DNA from: Lachnospiraceae bacterium
Lineage (GTDB): Bacteria; Bacillota; Clostridia; Lachnospirales; Lachnospiraceae
DNA length: 57,660 nucleotides
Reading direction: 5' to 3'
Assembly: GCA_017443065.1 (NCBI GenBank)
Contig: JAFSPF010000118.1
Span: forward strand, 1-57,660
Shown: positions 16,709-24,933 of the stretch, piece after piece
How the letters are laid out: every line of letters begins with the position of its first letter
How positions within the stretch are numbered: position 1 is the stretch's first letter
Notes under the pieces: model-generated
Seen by the model: the letters and a program-made list of their open reading frames with translations, nothing else
What the model was told of the DNA's origin: nothing
Databases searched by the model: none
Made by a program: the position numbers and the translations under genes

Positions 16709-17497
16709 ATGACACCGGCGGCTATTTTTGCGGATATCGACAATACGGTCTGGGACTGGCAGCATGTGCTGCCGGATTCGACGCGTGAGGCCTTTGCGCG
16801 GCTGAAGGAAAAGGGGCATTTCGTCTTTCTGAACAGCGGACGCTCGCGGGGGCATATCTTTGACCCGAAGCTCATCTCCCTGCCGATGAAAGGGATCGTC
16901 GCCGCCTGCGGCACGCATATCGAAGCCGACGGGAAGCTTTTGTATGAGCAGTATCTGCCCTGGGATGTCCTGCAGAAGGCCCTTGCGCTGCTGCGGGAGG
17001 AATCCATGCCCTATATTCTGGAGGGCAGGGAATATCTCTGGATGGATGTGGACGAATTCCCCCATGACGCCTATGTGGAGCGTCTGTTCCGGGAGCTGAA
17101 GGAGCGGGCAAGGCACTTAAGCGAACTCACACCGGAGGACCGGGTGAATAAGTTTTCCGCGGCGGCCACGGAAAAGACGGACATGGCCCGTATTGAAAGA
17201 GAGCTGGAGGGGACATTCACGCTGCTGAAGCATAACGAAACGGTGGCGGAATTCATCCCCGCGGGCAGCGGCAAGGGCGTCGGGATCGAACGCGTCTGCC
17301 GTCTTCTCGATATTCCCCGGGAAAACACCTACGCGATCGGCGATTCCGTCAATGATCTCGACATGCTGCGGTATGCCGCGCACGGCATCTGCATGGGCAA
17401 CGGCACGGAGGTCGCAAAAGAAGCGGCGGAATACATCACGGATGACCTGCATGCGGACGGCTTTCTGCACGCAATGGAGCACTACGGACTGATATGA
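16709..17497 (+). CDS. HAD superfamily hydrolase, Cof/YidA-type phosphatase
   Basis: 262 residues. Motif I is ADIDNT (nucleophile Asp about 9), motif II is the Ser in NSGRS, the motif III lysine is in the GKGVGIERVC block, and motif IV is GDSVNDLDML. The C2-type cap lies between motifs II and III, as in Cof-type enzymes that dephosphorylate sugar phosphates, FMN or pyridoxal phosphate. GAGGGGAAG precedes ATG 16709. The stop overlaps the mutS2 start as ATGA, so they are co-transcribed. The substrate cannot be predicted. Confidence 0.88.
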   Translation: MTPAAIFADIDNTVWDWQHVLPDSTREAFARLKEKGHFVFLNSGRSRGHIFDPKLISLPMKGIVAACGTHIEADGKLLYEQYLPWDVLQKALALLREESMPYILEGREYLWMDVDEFPHDAYVERLFRELKERARHLSELTPEDRVNKFSAAATEKTDMARIERELEGTFTLLKHNETVAEFIPAGSGKGVGIERVCRLLDIPRENTYAIGDSVNDLDMLRYAAHGICMGNGTEVAKEAAEYITDDLHADGFLHAMEHYGLI

Positions 17498-19956
17498 ACC
17501 AAAGGGCCTTAAGCGTACTGGAATATGACAAGATCACCGCGCGCCTTGCGGAGCATGCCTCCTCCGCACCCGGCCGCGCGATGTGTGAGAAGCTATTGCC
17601 ATGCGAATACCAAAGCGATGCGGAACGCGCCCTGCAGGAAACGGCGGATGCCGTAAAGCGCATGGGGCAAAAGGGCAGCGTGTCCTTCGGCTCTCACTTT
17701 GATTCGGAATCCCTGCGTTCCTCCCTTGCGATCGGCGCGACGCTGGAAATGCGGCAGCTCCTGCGCGTGGCGTCTTTTCTGGAAAACGTCGCGCTCGTGA
17801 GAAACTACGGCGCGGGCAGGGAAAACGCGGAGACGGCGGATGACACGCTCTCCGATTACTTCCGCGCGCTGGAGCCGCTCCCCCATATTTCCGGGGAGAT
17901 CCGGCGCTGTATTCTTTCCGAAGAAGACATGGCGGACGAGGCCTCTCCCGCCCTAAAGCAAATCCGCAGACAACTGGCCGTCTCCTCCGAACGCGTGCGG
18001 GAGACACTCAATAAAATGGTGAACGGAAGCCTCCGCGCCTACTTACAGGACGCCGGCGTGACAATGCGCGGCGACCGCTACTGTCTGCCGGTGCGCGCGG
18101 AACACAAGGGACAGGTGCACGGCATCGTGCATGACCGTTCCTCCTCCGGCTCGACGCTCTTCATCGAGCCTGCGGCGGTGGTGGAGCTCAACAACAAAAT
18201 CCGCGAGCTCGCCCTGCAGGAGGAAAAGGAGATCGCGCGGATTTTGGCGGAGCTGAGCGCGTCCCTCAGTGACAATCTGCAGGCGCTGACGGACAACGCG
18301 ACTTATATGACGCTTCTGGATTTCATCTTTGCCAAGGCGCATTACGCACAGGAGCTGGATGCGGTGAAGCCGGCCTTTTCAAAGGACCGCGGCTTTTGGA
18401 TCCTGCAGGGGAGGCATCCCCTGATCGACAAGGACAAGGTCGTGCCGACGGACATTTTCCTTGGGAAGGATCTGCCGGACGCAAGGGACCCCTACCGGAT
18501 GCTCATCATCACGGGACCGAACACCGGCGGCAAGACCGTGACCTTAAAGACGACGGGCCTTTTGATGCTGATGGGGATGTCAGGGCTCCTGATTCCCGCG
18601 GACGAAAAGAGCCGCATCGCCTTTTACCGGGAAATCTATGCGGACATCGGCGACGAGCAGTCGATCGAGCAGAGCCTTTCGACCTTCTCCTCGCACATGA
18701 CGAACATTGCGCGGATTCTGTCGGAAGCGTGCAGCGAAGACTTATGTCTGTTTGACGAACTGGGCGCCGGCACGGATCCCACGGAGGGCGCGGCGCTCGC
18801 GATCTCCATCCTCTCGAATCTGCTCGCAAGGGACGCGGCGGTGCTGGCCACGACACACTACGCGGAGCTCAAGGTCTATGCCATGACCACGGAGGGCGTC
18901 GTGAACGCGAGCTGCGAATTTGACATTGAAACCCTGCGCCCGACCTATAAGCTTCTGATCGGCACGCCCGGCATGTCCAATGCCTTTGCGATCTCCAGAA
19001 AGCTGGGCTTACCGGAGGAGATCATCGAGGGCGCGCACGCGCAGATCGACACGGACAAGGCTCGGATGGAGACGCTCTTTGCGGACCTTGAGACGAGCCG
19101 GAAGACGATCGAAAAGGAGCGCGCGGAAATTGACCGCTACCGGGAGGAGACAAAGGAGCTCAACCGGAAGCTGGAGCAGCAGACGAAGGAATTTGACAGC
19201 CTCGGTGAGGATATCGTGGCCGAAGCGCATGAGGAGGCGGAACGGATTCTGACGGAGGCGAAGCGCTTTGCGGACGACACGATCCGCCTGATGCGAAAGA
19301 GCGGCGCGGACGAAGAGCTGCTGGCGGTCATGGAAAGAGAGCGCACAAAGCTTAACGAGCGCATCGGCAATACAAAGAAGGCCGGAAAGAAAGCAAAGGA
19401 CAGACAGACGGCGGGGCAGCAGGAAGACGCGCCCGTCCTGAAAAAGGAACAGGCGAAAAAGGGCGAGCGCGTGAAGATCCTCTCGATGGGCTTAACCGGC
19501 ATCATCGAATCGCTTCCGGACAAGGATGACAATGTTTTTGTGCGCTGCGGCATCATGCAGGTGAAGGCAAAGGTATCCGATCTTTCGCCCGCGCCGGAGG
19601 AGGCGGAGCAGCCGCAGGAAATCGCGAAGAAGTTTTCCATGAAGCAGGCCTTCGCGTCAAAGGACGGCGGGAAGGGCGGCGGAAAGCGGCACAGCATCTT
19701 AAATGATGATTACGTGTCCGCGGAGCTCAACCTGATCGGGAAGAACACGGATGATGCGCTGTACGCGCTGGACAAATATCTGGACAATGCCTACCGGGCG
19801 CATCTGCCGAGCGTGCGCATCGTCCACGGCAAGGGCACGGGCACACTGCGCAGCGCCGTGCGCGAGCACCTGAAGGGCGTGCGCTACATCAAAAAGTTCC
19901 AGGAAGGCGAATACGGCGAAGGTGACGCGGGGGTCACGATAGCGACATTTCGGTGA
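17494..19956 (+). CDS. mutS2: MutS2 with Smr endonuclease domain
   Basis: 820 residues. The N-terminal 300 residues form the core and lever helices. The ABC-type ATPase has Walker A TGPNTGGKT (about 345-353), a signature region SLSTFSSHM and Walker B LCLFDELGAGTDP. A coiled coil (about 520-600) and a Lys-rich linker follow, then a C-terminal Smr nuclease domain with LNLIGK and VRIVHGKGTGTLR. MutS2 does not do mismatch repair; family members limit recombination or act on stalled and collided ribosomes. Length is normal to slightly long. It overlaps the upstream HAD gene by 4 bases, and the response regulator follows after 10 bases. Confidence 0.96.
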   Translation: MNQRALSVLEYDKITARLAEHASSAPGRAMCEKLLPCEYQSDAERALQETADAVKRMGQKGSVSFGSHFDSESLRSSLAIGATLEMRQLLRVASFLENVALVRNYGAGRENAETADDTLSDYFRALEPLPHISGEIRRCILSEEDMADEASPALKQIRRQLAVSSERVRETLNKMVNGSLRAYLQDAGVTMRGDRYCLPVRAEHKGQVHGIVHDRSSSGSTLFIEPAAVVELNNKIRELALQEEKEIARILAELSASLSDNLQALTDNATYMTLLDFIFAKAHYAQELDAVKPAFSKDRGFWILQGRHPLIDKDKVVPTDIFLGKDLPDARDPYRMLIITGPNTGGKTVTLKTTGLLMLMGMSGLLIPADEKSRIAFYREIYADIGDEQSIEQSLSTFSSHMTNIARILSEACSEDLCLFDELGAGTDPTEGAALAISILSNLLARDAAVLATTHYAELKVYAMTTEGVVNASCEFDIETLRPTYKLLIGTPGMSNAFAISRKLGLPEEIIEGAHAQIDTDKARMETLFADLETSRKTIEKERAEIDRYREETKELNRKLEQQTKEFDSLGEDIVAEAHEEAERILTEAKRFADDTIRLMRKSGADEELLAVMERERTKLNERIGNTKKAGKKAKDRQTAGQQEDAPVLKKEQAKKGERVKILSMGLTGIIESLPDKDDNVFVRCGIMQVKAKVSDLSPAPEEAEQPQEIAKKFSMKQAFASKDGGKGGGKRHSILNDDYVSAELNLIGKNTDDALYALDKYLDNAYRAHLPSVRIVHGKGTGTLRSAVREHLKGVRYIKKFQEGEYGEGDAGVTIATFR

Positions 19957-19966
19957 GAGGTAAAAA

Positions 19967-20668
19967 ATGATTAACAAACAGAAGATACTCATTGTGGACG
20001 ACGACGAGAACATTGCGGAGCTGATTTCTCTTTATCTCACCAAGGAGATGTTCGACACGAAGATCGCATCGGACGGGGAAGGCGCACTGACGGCCTTCCG
20101 GGACTACCGTCCGGATCTCGTGCTGCTGGACATCATGCTGCCCGGGATCGACGGCTATCAGGTCTGCCGGGAGATCCGCAAGGATTCCCAGACGCCGATC
20201 ATCATGCTGAGCGCCAAGGGCGAGGTCTTTGACAAGGTGCTGGGCCTGGAACTCGGCGCGGATGATTATATCGAAAAGCCCTTTGATTCCAAGGAACTGG
20301 TGGCGCGCGTGAAGGCGGTGCTCAGGCGCTACCGTGCCGTGCCGGAGGATCTTCCGGGCACCTCCGGGGTGCAGATGGTGTCTTTCCCGGACCTGGAGAT
20401 CAACATGACCAACTACACCGTTACCTGCTACGGCGCGCGCGTCGATATGCCGCCCAAGGAGCTGGAGCTGCTTTATTATCTGGCAAGCGAGCCGAACCGC
20501 GTGTTCACCAGGGAACAGCTCTTAGACCGTATCTGGGGCTATGAGTATGTCGGCGATACCCGCACGGTGGATGTGCATATCAAGCGCATCCGTGAAAAGA
20601 TCGGCGATCATTCTAAATGGGCGATCGCCACGATCTGGGGTGTCGGCTACAAATTTGAGACCTATTAA
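19967..20668 (+). CDS. OmpR/PhoB-family response regulator
   Basis: 233 residues. The receiver (1-120) has ILIVDDDEN, acceptor Asp in LVLLDIMLPG and Lys in YIEKPF. The C-terminal winged helix (about 140-233) has PPKELELLYYLAS, the recognition region VDVHIKRIREKIG and the closing GVGYKFE. GAGAGG precedes ATG 19967. The kinase partner starts 6 bases downstream. It resembles general envelope-stress regulators of Bacillota, but the target genes cannot be seen. Confidence 0.93.
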   Translation: MINKQKILIVDDDENIAELISLYLTKEMFDTKIASDGEGALTAFRDYRPDLVLLDIMLPGIDGYQVCREIRKDSQTPIIMLSAKGEVFDKVLGLELGADDYIEKPFDSKELVARVKAVLRRYRAVPEDLPGTSGVQMVSFPDLEINMTNYTVTCYGARVDMPPKELELLYYLASEPNRVFTREQLLDRIWGYEYVGDTRTVDVHIKRIREKIGDHSKWAIATIWGVGYKFETY

Positions 20669-20674
20669 GCACGA

Positions 20675-22111
20675 ATGAGAAAACGAGCTCCCTACAACCG
20701 GACCATTTTCTGGAAATTCCTGCTGGCCTACGCGCTCTTTGCCGTGTTCGGCGTGATCGCGACGGCCTCCGTCATCCGCTCTCTTGTGCTGACGCAGGTG
20801 CGCACGGAACAGAGTGAGCGGCTGTATCAGTTCGCCACGGAGATCTCCAACACCTATGCCGTGGATCTGTATGATGCCAGAACCTCCATCGAAACGGTGC
20901 ATACACAGCTGAACGCGTTTTCCGCCTATCTTGCGGCGGATGTCTGGATCATCAGCCCCTCCGGAAGGGTTGTCGTGGATTCCAGAAGAATGATCCCCGA
21001 AAATGAGGAGATCATTGTGGAAGGCTTTGATCCGGCGGAGCGCGGCAACAATTATTACAGCGTCGGCACTTTTTTCGGCAGCTTTGAGGAGGAAGTGCTC
21101 TCCGTCTATGCGCCGATCACCGCGGATTACCGCGTGCTGGCCTATGTGGTGGCGCATGTGCCGATGTCGGGGATCGAGGCCAGGGTGGACAGCTTCATGA
21201 AGTTCTGCTATATCCAGCTGATCATCGTTCTGCTCTTATCCCTCATCATCCTCATCTTTTTTGCGGAGATGGTGTATGTGCCCCTCAGACGCATCACGGA
21301 GGCAACGGAACAATATGCCGCGGGGAACATGGACTATAAGGTCAGCGCGGAGTCGGACGATGAGATCGGCTATCTTGCGGCGACGCTTTCCTATATGGCG
21401 GGGGAAATTGCAAGATCGGAGGAGGACCAGCGCAAGTTTATCGCCAACGTGTCCCATGATTTCCGCTCCCCCCTCACCAGCATCAAGGGCTACCTTGAGG
21501 CCATGCGCGACGGCACGATCCCGCCGGAAGCCCATGACAGGTATCTGGGGATTGTGCTGAACGAAACGGAACGCCTCTCCAAGCTTTCGAACGGCCTGCT
21601 CACACTCAACAATCTGAACAGCCAGGAAATGAACATGGAGCTTTCGGAATTTGACATCCATGCCGTGATCCGCGATGCGGTGGCCTCTTTTGAGGGAGTC
21701 TGCCGCGCAAGGGGAATCACGGTGGACCTGATTCTGTCGGAGGATGTGGCGGTCGTGCGTGCCGACAAGGAGCGGATCCGCCAGGTGCTTTATAACCTGA
21801 CGGACAACGCGATCAAATTCAGCCAGGATCATGCCGTCATCAAAATCGAAACCACGGCCTCCCGCGGGAAGCTCTTTGTGTCGGTCAGGGACACGGGCGT
21901 CGGCATCCCCAAGGAGGACCTGCCGCACATCTTTGAACGCTTCTACAAAACAGACCATTCCCGCGGGAAAGATAAGAAGGGCACGGGCCTCGGACTTTCG
22001 ATCGTTCGTGACATCATCAAGGCGCACGGCGAAAACATTGACGTGATTTCCACCGTGGGCGTCGGCTCGGAATTTGTCTTTTCCCTGCCGATGGTGGAGA
22101 CGGAAGATTAG
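20675..22111 (+). CDS. HAMP-containing sensor histidine kinase
   Basis: 478 residues. Two membrane segments (about 10-35 and 172-195) flank an outside sensor of about 135 residues. HAMP follows (PLRRITEATEQYAAGNMDYK), then HisKA with His in NVSHDFRSPLTSIKGYL, and an ATPase domain with NLTDNAIKFS, DTGVGIP and GTGLGLSI. It is the partner of the OmpR-type regulator 6 bases upstream and is probably translated by coupling, because no ribosome-binding site precedes ATG 20675. The sensor domain has no named family, so the signal is unknown. Confidence 0.93.
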   Translation: MRKRAPYNRTIFWKFLLAYALFAVFGVIATASVIRSLVLTQVRTEQSERLYQFATEISNTYAVDLYDARTSIETVHTQLNAFSAYLAADVWIISPSGRVVVDSRRMIPENEEIIVEGFDPAERGNNYYSVGTFFGSFEEEVLSVYAPITADYRVLAYVVAHVPMSGIEARVDSFMKFCYIQLIIVLLLSLIILIFFAEMVYVPLRRITEATEQYAAGNMDYKVSAESDDEIGYLAATLSYMAGEIARSEEDQRKFIANVSHDFRSPLTSIKGYLEAMRDGTIPPEAHDRYLGIVLNETERLSKLSNGLLTLNNLNSQEMNMELSEFDIHAVIRDAVASFEGVCRARGITVDLILSEDVAVVRADKERIRQVLYNLTDNAIKFSQDHAVIKIETTASRGKLFVSVRDTGVGIPKEDLPHIFERFYKTDHSRGKDKKGTGLGLSIVRDIIKAHGENIDVISTVGVGSEFVFSLPMVETED

Positions 22112-22125
22112 AAGGGAAGGAAGGA

Positions 22126-22815
22126 ATGGCACTTCCGATATCGCAATTCCTTGAAATCGGAAAGGGCGTGACCGCAATCCTGGGCAGCGGCGGCAAGACC
22201 ACGCTCATGCAGTCTCTTGCAAGAGAGCTGCCGGGGCGGGTGCTGCTCTGCACTACCTACTTTTTCTTTCCCCTGCCCGGCACGGCTTTTTTATCGATCT
22301 CCGATTGCACGGAGGAGCAGGAAAAGGAGAAGCTGCGGGAGCTCCTCTCCGAAAACCGCGTGGTCTGCGCGGGGCAGATTGCGGGCGGCGGGAAGCTCGC
22401 GCGTCCCTTCACCTCCTTTGACCGCTTAAAGGAGCTGGCGGATTATGTGCTGGTGGAGGCGGATGACGCCAGGAGGCTGCCGCTGAAAGCGCATGAGTAT
22501 AACGAGCCTGCGCTGCCGGAGGCGGTGGATGACAAGGTGCTGGTGATCGGCGCTTCTGGCTTCATGAAGCCGGTGAAGCAGGTCGTGCATCATCCGGGGG
22601 TCTTCAAGCTCCTGACCGGCTGCGCGGATGACGCGCTGGCAAAACCGGAGCTTGTGGCCAAGGCCTTTCTGAACGAGAAGCTTACAAAGAAGGTTCTCAT
22701 CAATCAGGTGGAGTCCCGCGAGGCGCTGGCACTCGCGGAACGCTTTCTCAATGTGACGGACATCGCGGTGACGGTTGGTTCCCTGCAGAAAAACGCGTTC
22801 AAGCAGTATCTGTAG
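22126..22815 (+). CDS. yqeC: Selenium-dependent hydroxylase accessory protein YqeC
   Basis: 229 residues with a P-loop, GSGGKTTLM (about 20-28), and a YVLVEADDARRLPLKAH block typical of YqeC. YqeC is associated with maturation of selenium-dependent molybdenum hydroxylases, usually with YqeB and SelD, but none of those genes is in the window. GGAAGGAAGG precedes ATG 22126, 14 bases after the kinase stop. Family assignment is good; the biochemical step is not established even in the family. Confidence 0.85.
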   Translation: MALPISQFLEIGKGVTAILGSGGKTTLMQSLARELPGRVLLCTTYFFFPLPGTAFLSISDCTEEQEKEKLRELLSENRVVCAGQIAGGGKLARPFTSFDRLKELADYVLVEADDARRLPLKAHEYNEPALPEAVDDKVLVIGASGFMKPVKQVVHHPGVFKLLTGCADDALAKPELVAKAFLNEKLTKKVLINQVESREALALAERFLNVTDIAVTVGSLQKNAFKQYL

Positions 22816-22829
22816 CCTTCCGTCCCGGA

Positions 22830-22858
22830 TGGAAAAAAGCATAAGAAAGTGCTATGAT
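22830..22858 (+). promoter_or_regulatory. Candidate promoter of the rpiB-rpe-map-metG run
   Basis: TGGAAA (22830-22835), a 17-bp spacer and TATGAT (22853-22858) preceded by an extended TGC. It sits 33 bases upstream of rpiB, in the only clear gap of this run. Confidence 0.42.
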
Positions 22859-22891
22859 AGTAAGAAGATTTTCAGAAAAGGGGGAGGCGTG

Positions 22892-23380
22892 ATGATCATC
22901 GGTATCGGCAACGATCACGCGGCGGTGGAACTGAAAAAAGCCATGATGGAGCATGTCACGTCCATGGGGCATGAATGCATTGATTACGGCGCACAGGAAG
23001 GCGAAAAGATGGATTATCCCGTTCCGGGAAGAGCCGTTGCGGAGGCCATTGTGCGCGGGGAGATCGATAAGGGCATTCTCATCTGCGGCACCGGGATCGG
23101 CATTTCCATCACGGCCAACAAGGTACCGGGGATTCGTGCGGCAGCCTGTTCCGAGCCCTTTACCGCAAGACTGTGTGTGGAGCATAACAACTGCCAGATC
23201 ATCGCCTTCGGTTCACGCGTGATCGGTGAAGGCACCGCAAAGGATATCGTGGATGCCTTTTTGCATGCGGAATTTGAGGGCGGGAGACACGCAAGGCGCG
23301 TGGAGCTGATCGGCGCGGTGGATGAGATGTACCGGAGAGACGCGGAAAGCGCGGACACGGATGACGGGGGACAGGCATGA
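22892..23380 (+). CDS. rpiB: Ribose-5-phosphate isomerase B (RpiB/LacAB family)
   Basis: 162 residues. The start MIIGIGNDHAAVELKKAM and the catalytic-loop block ICGTGIGISITANK mark the RpiB/LacAB family, which interconverts ribose-5-phosphate and ribulose-5-phosphate. The body is of usual length with an acidic C-terminal extension of about 15 residues. I start at ATG 22892 behind GGGGGAGG; longer open frame upstream carries no family sequence. The next gene, rpe, overlaps by ATGA, so two consecutive non-oxidative pentose-phosphate enzymes are coupled. Confidence 0.93.
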   Translation: MIIGIGNDHAAVELKKAMMEHVTSMGHECIDYGAQEGEKMDYPVPGRAVAEAIVRGEIDKGILICGTGIGISITANKVPGIRAAACSEPFTARLCVEHNNCQIIAFGSRVIGEGTAKDIVDAFLHAEFEGGRHARRVELIGAVDEMYRRDAESADTDDGGQA

Positions 23381-24036
23381 AACGGATTCTTGCACCGTCC
23401 ATCTTATCGGCGGATTTTGCGCATCTGGCGGAGGACGTAAAAAAAGCAACGGACGCCGGCGCGCCCTGGATGCATGTGGACGTGATGGACGGCATCTTCG
23501 TGCCCTCGATCTCCATCGGCTTTCCCGTGATCGAATCGCTCCGGAAGGCGACGGACGCGGTGCTGGACGTGCATCTGATGGTGACGGATCCCCTGCGTTA
23601 TATCGACCGCTTTGCGGATGCGGGCGCGGACATCATCACCTTTCATCAGGAGGCGGCCTTTGACTGCGACGCGGTGATCGAAAGGATCAGGGCGAAGGGG
23701 AAAAAATGCGGCATGACGATCCGCCCCCATACGGATATCACGGCGCTCTTTCCTTATCTGGACCGTCTGGACATGGTGCTGCTCATGACGGTGGAGCCCG
23801 GCTTCGGCGGACAGAAATACATTGAGAGCAGCACGGAGAAAATCCGCAGGATGCGGCAGGCGCTGGATGAAAAGGGCTTCGGGGACATGGATCTGGAGGT
23901 CGACGGCGGCGTCAAGACGGAGAATTTACAAACGGTACTGGATGCGGGCGCCAATGTGATCGTGGCAGGGAGCGCCGTCTTTGCGGGCGATGTCGCGGCG
24001 AACACGAAGGCGTTTCTGGAAATTATGGAACGGTAA
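23377..24036 (+). CDS. rpe: Ribulose-phosphate 3-epimerase
   Basis: 219 residues, a TIM barrel of normal length. Landmarks are APSILSADFAHL, the metal-binding MHVDVMDGIFVPS, DVHLMV, MTVEPGFGGQKY and EVDGGVK near the phosphate site. It interconverts ribulose-5-phosphate and xylulose-5-phosphate. It overlaps rpiB by ATGA and is followed after 10 bases by map. Confidence 0.96.
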   Translation: MKRILAPSILSADFAHLAEDVKKATDAGAPWMHVDVMDGIFVPSISIGFPVIESLRKATDAVLDVHLMVTDPLRYIDRFADAGADIITFHQEAAFDCDAVIERIRAKGKKCGMTIRPHTDITALFPYLDRLDMVLLMTVEPGFGGQKYIESSTEKIRRMRQALDEKGFGDMDLEVDGGVKTENLQTVLDAGANVIVAGSAVFAGDVAANTKAFLEIMER

Positions 24037-24046
24037 GGAAAAGAGG

Positions 24047-24925
24047 ATGGCATACCGGAAAATGCTTGCCAACTTCCCCTGCTGGTGCGGGAGCGGCAAG
24101 AAGTATAAGAAATGCCATGAGGCATTTGACGAGCGGATCATAGCCGCGGAAAAGGCGGGGCACATCGTGCCCGAACGTAAACTCTTCAAGACGGCGGCGG
24201 ACGTGCAGGCGATCAAGGAGGCTGCGGTCATCAACCGCGCCTGTCTGGATGCCGTGGGCGAACAGATACATGCCGGCATGAGCACGCTGGAGATCGATGA
24301 CATCGTTTCCTCTCTCACGAAAAAGATGGGCGGCATCCCCGCGACCTTAGGCTACGAGGGTTTTCCGAAGAGCTGCTGCACCTCCGTCAACGATCAGGTC
24401 TGTCACGGCATTCCCTCCGCGGAGGACATTTTACAGGACGGCGACATCATCAACGTGGATTGCACGACGATCTTAAACGGTCATTATGCGGATTCCTCGC
24501 GCATGTTCCTGATCGGCGATGTGGACCCGGCCTGGAAGAAACTCGTTGACGTGACTAAGGAATGCGTGGAGATCGGCGTCCGGGAAGCGAAGCCCTGGCG
24601 GTATTTAGGGGACATGGCGGATGAGATCAACAAGCATGCGCGCGCCAACGGCTTTGAGATCGTGGAGGAAATCGGCGGGCACGGCTGCGGCAATGATTTC
24701 CATGAGGATCCCTTCGTGAGCTACGTGACGACGCCGGGAACGGAGATGCTGATGGTGCCCGGCATGGTCTTCACGATCGAGCCGATGATCAACATGGGCG
24801 CGCATCACGTTTTTGTGGATGAAGAAAACGACTGGACCGTTTATACCGAGGACGGCTCTCCCTCCGCACAGTGGGAGGTGGAGGTGCTGATCACGGAGGA
24901 CGGCAATGAAGTACTCTGCTGGTAG
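24047..24925 (+). CDS. map: Type I methionine aminopeptidase with N-terminal SEC-C motif
   Basis: 292 residues. The first 30 residues hold the SEC-C knuckle FPCWCGSGKKYKKCH, a zinc site that can tether the enzyme to the ribosome or SecA. The catalytic domain has the metal ligands in order: Asp in NVDCTT, Asp in HYADSS, His in GGHGCGNDFHEDP, Glu in TIEPMINMG and Glu in WEVEVLIT. It removes the initiator methionine from nascent proteins. ATG 24047 lies behind AAGGAAAAGAGG; an upstream in-frame ATG falls within rpe and gives a non-family sequence. metG follows after 8 bases. Confidence 0.94.
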   Translation: MAYRKMLANFPCWCGSGKKYKKCHEAFDERIIAAEKAGHIVPERKLFKTAADVQAIKEAAVINRACLDAVGEQIHAGMSTLEIDDIVSSLTKKMGGIPATLGYEGFPKSCCTSVNDQVCHGIPSAEDILQDGDIINVDCTTILNGHYADSSRMFLIGDVDPAWKKLVDVTKECVEIGVREAKPWRYLGDMADEINKHARANGFEIVEEIGGHGCGNDFHEDPFVSYVTTPGTEMLMVPGMVFTIEPMINMGAHHVFVDEENDWTVYTEDGSPSAQWEVEVLITEDGNEVLCW

Positions 24926-24933
24926 GAGGAATT

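Noticed and set aside
22816-22838. A small hairpin after yqeC as a terminator
   Set aside because: The stem is short with a wobble and is followed by A rather than T on the + strand.
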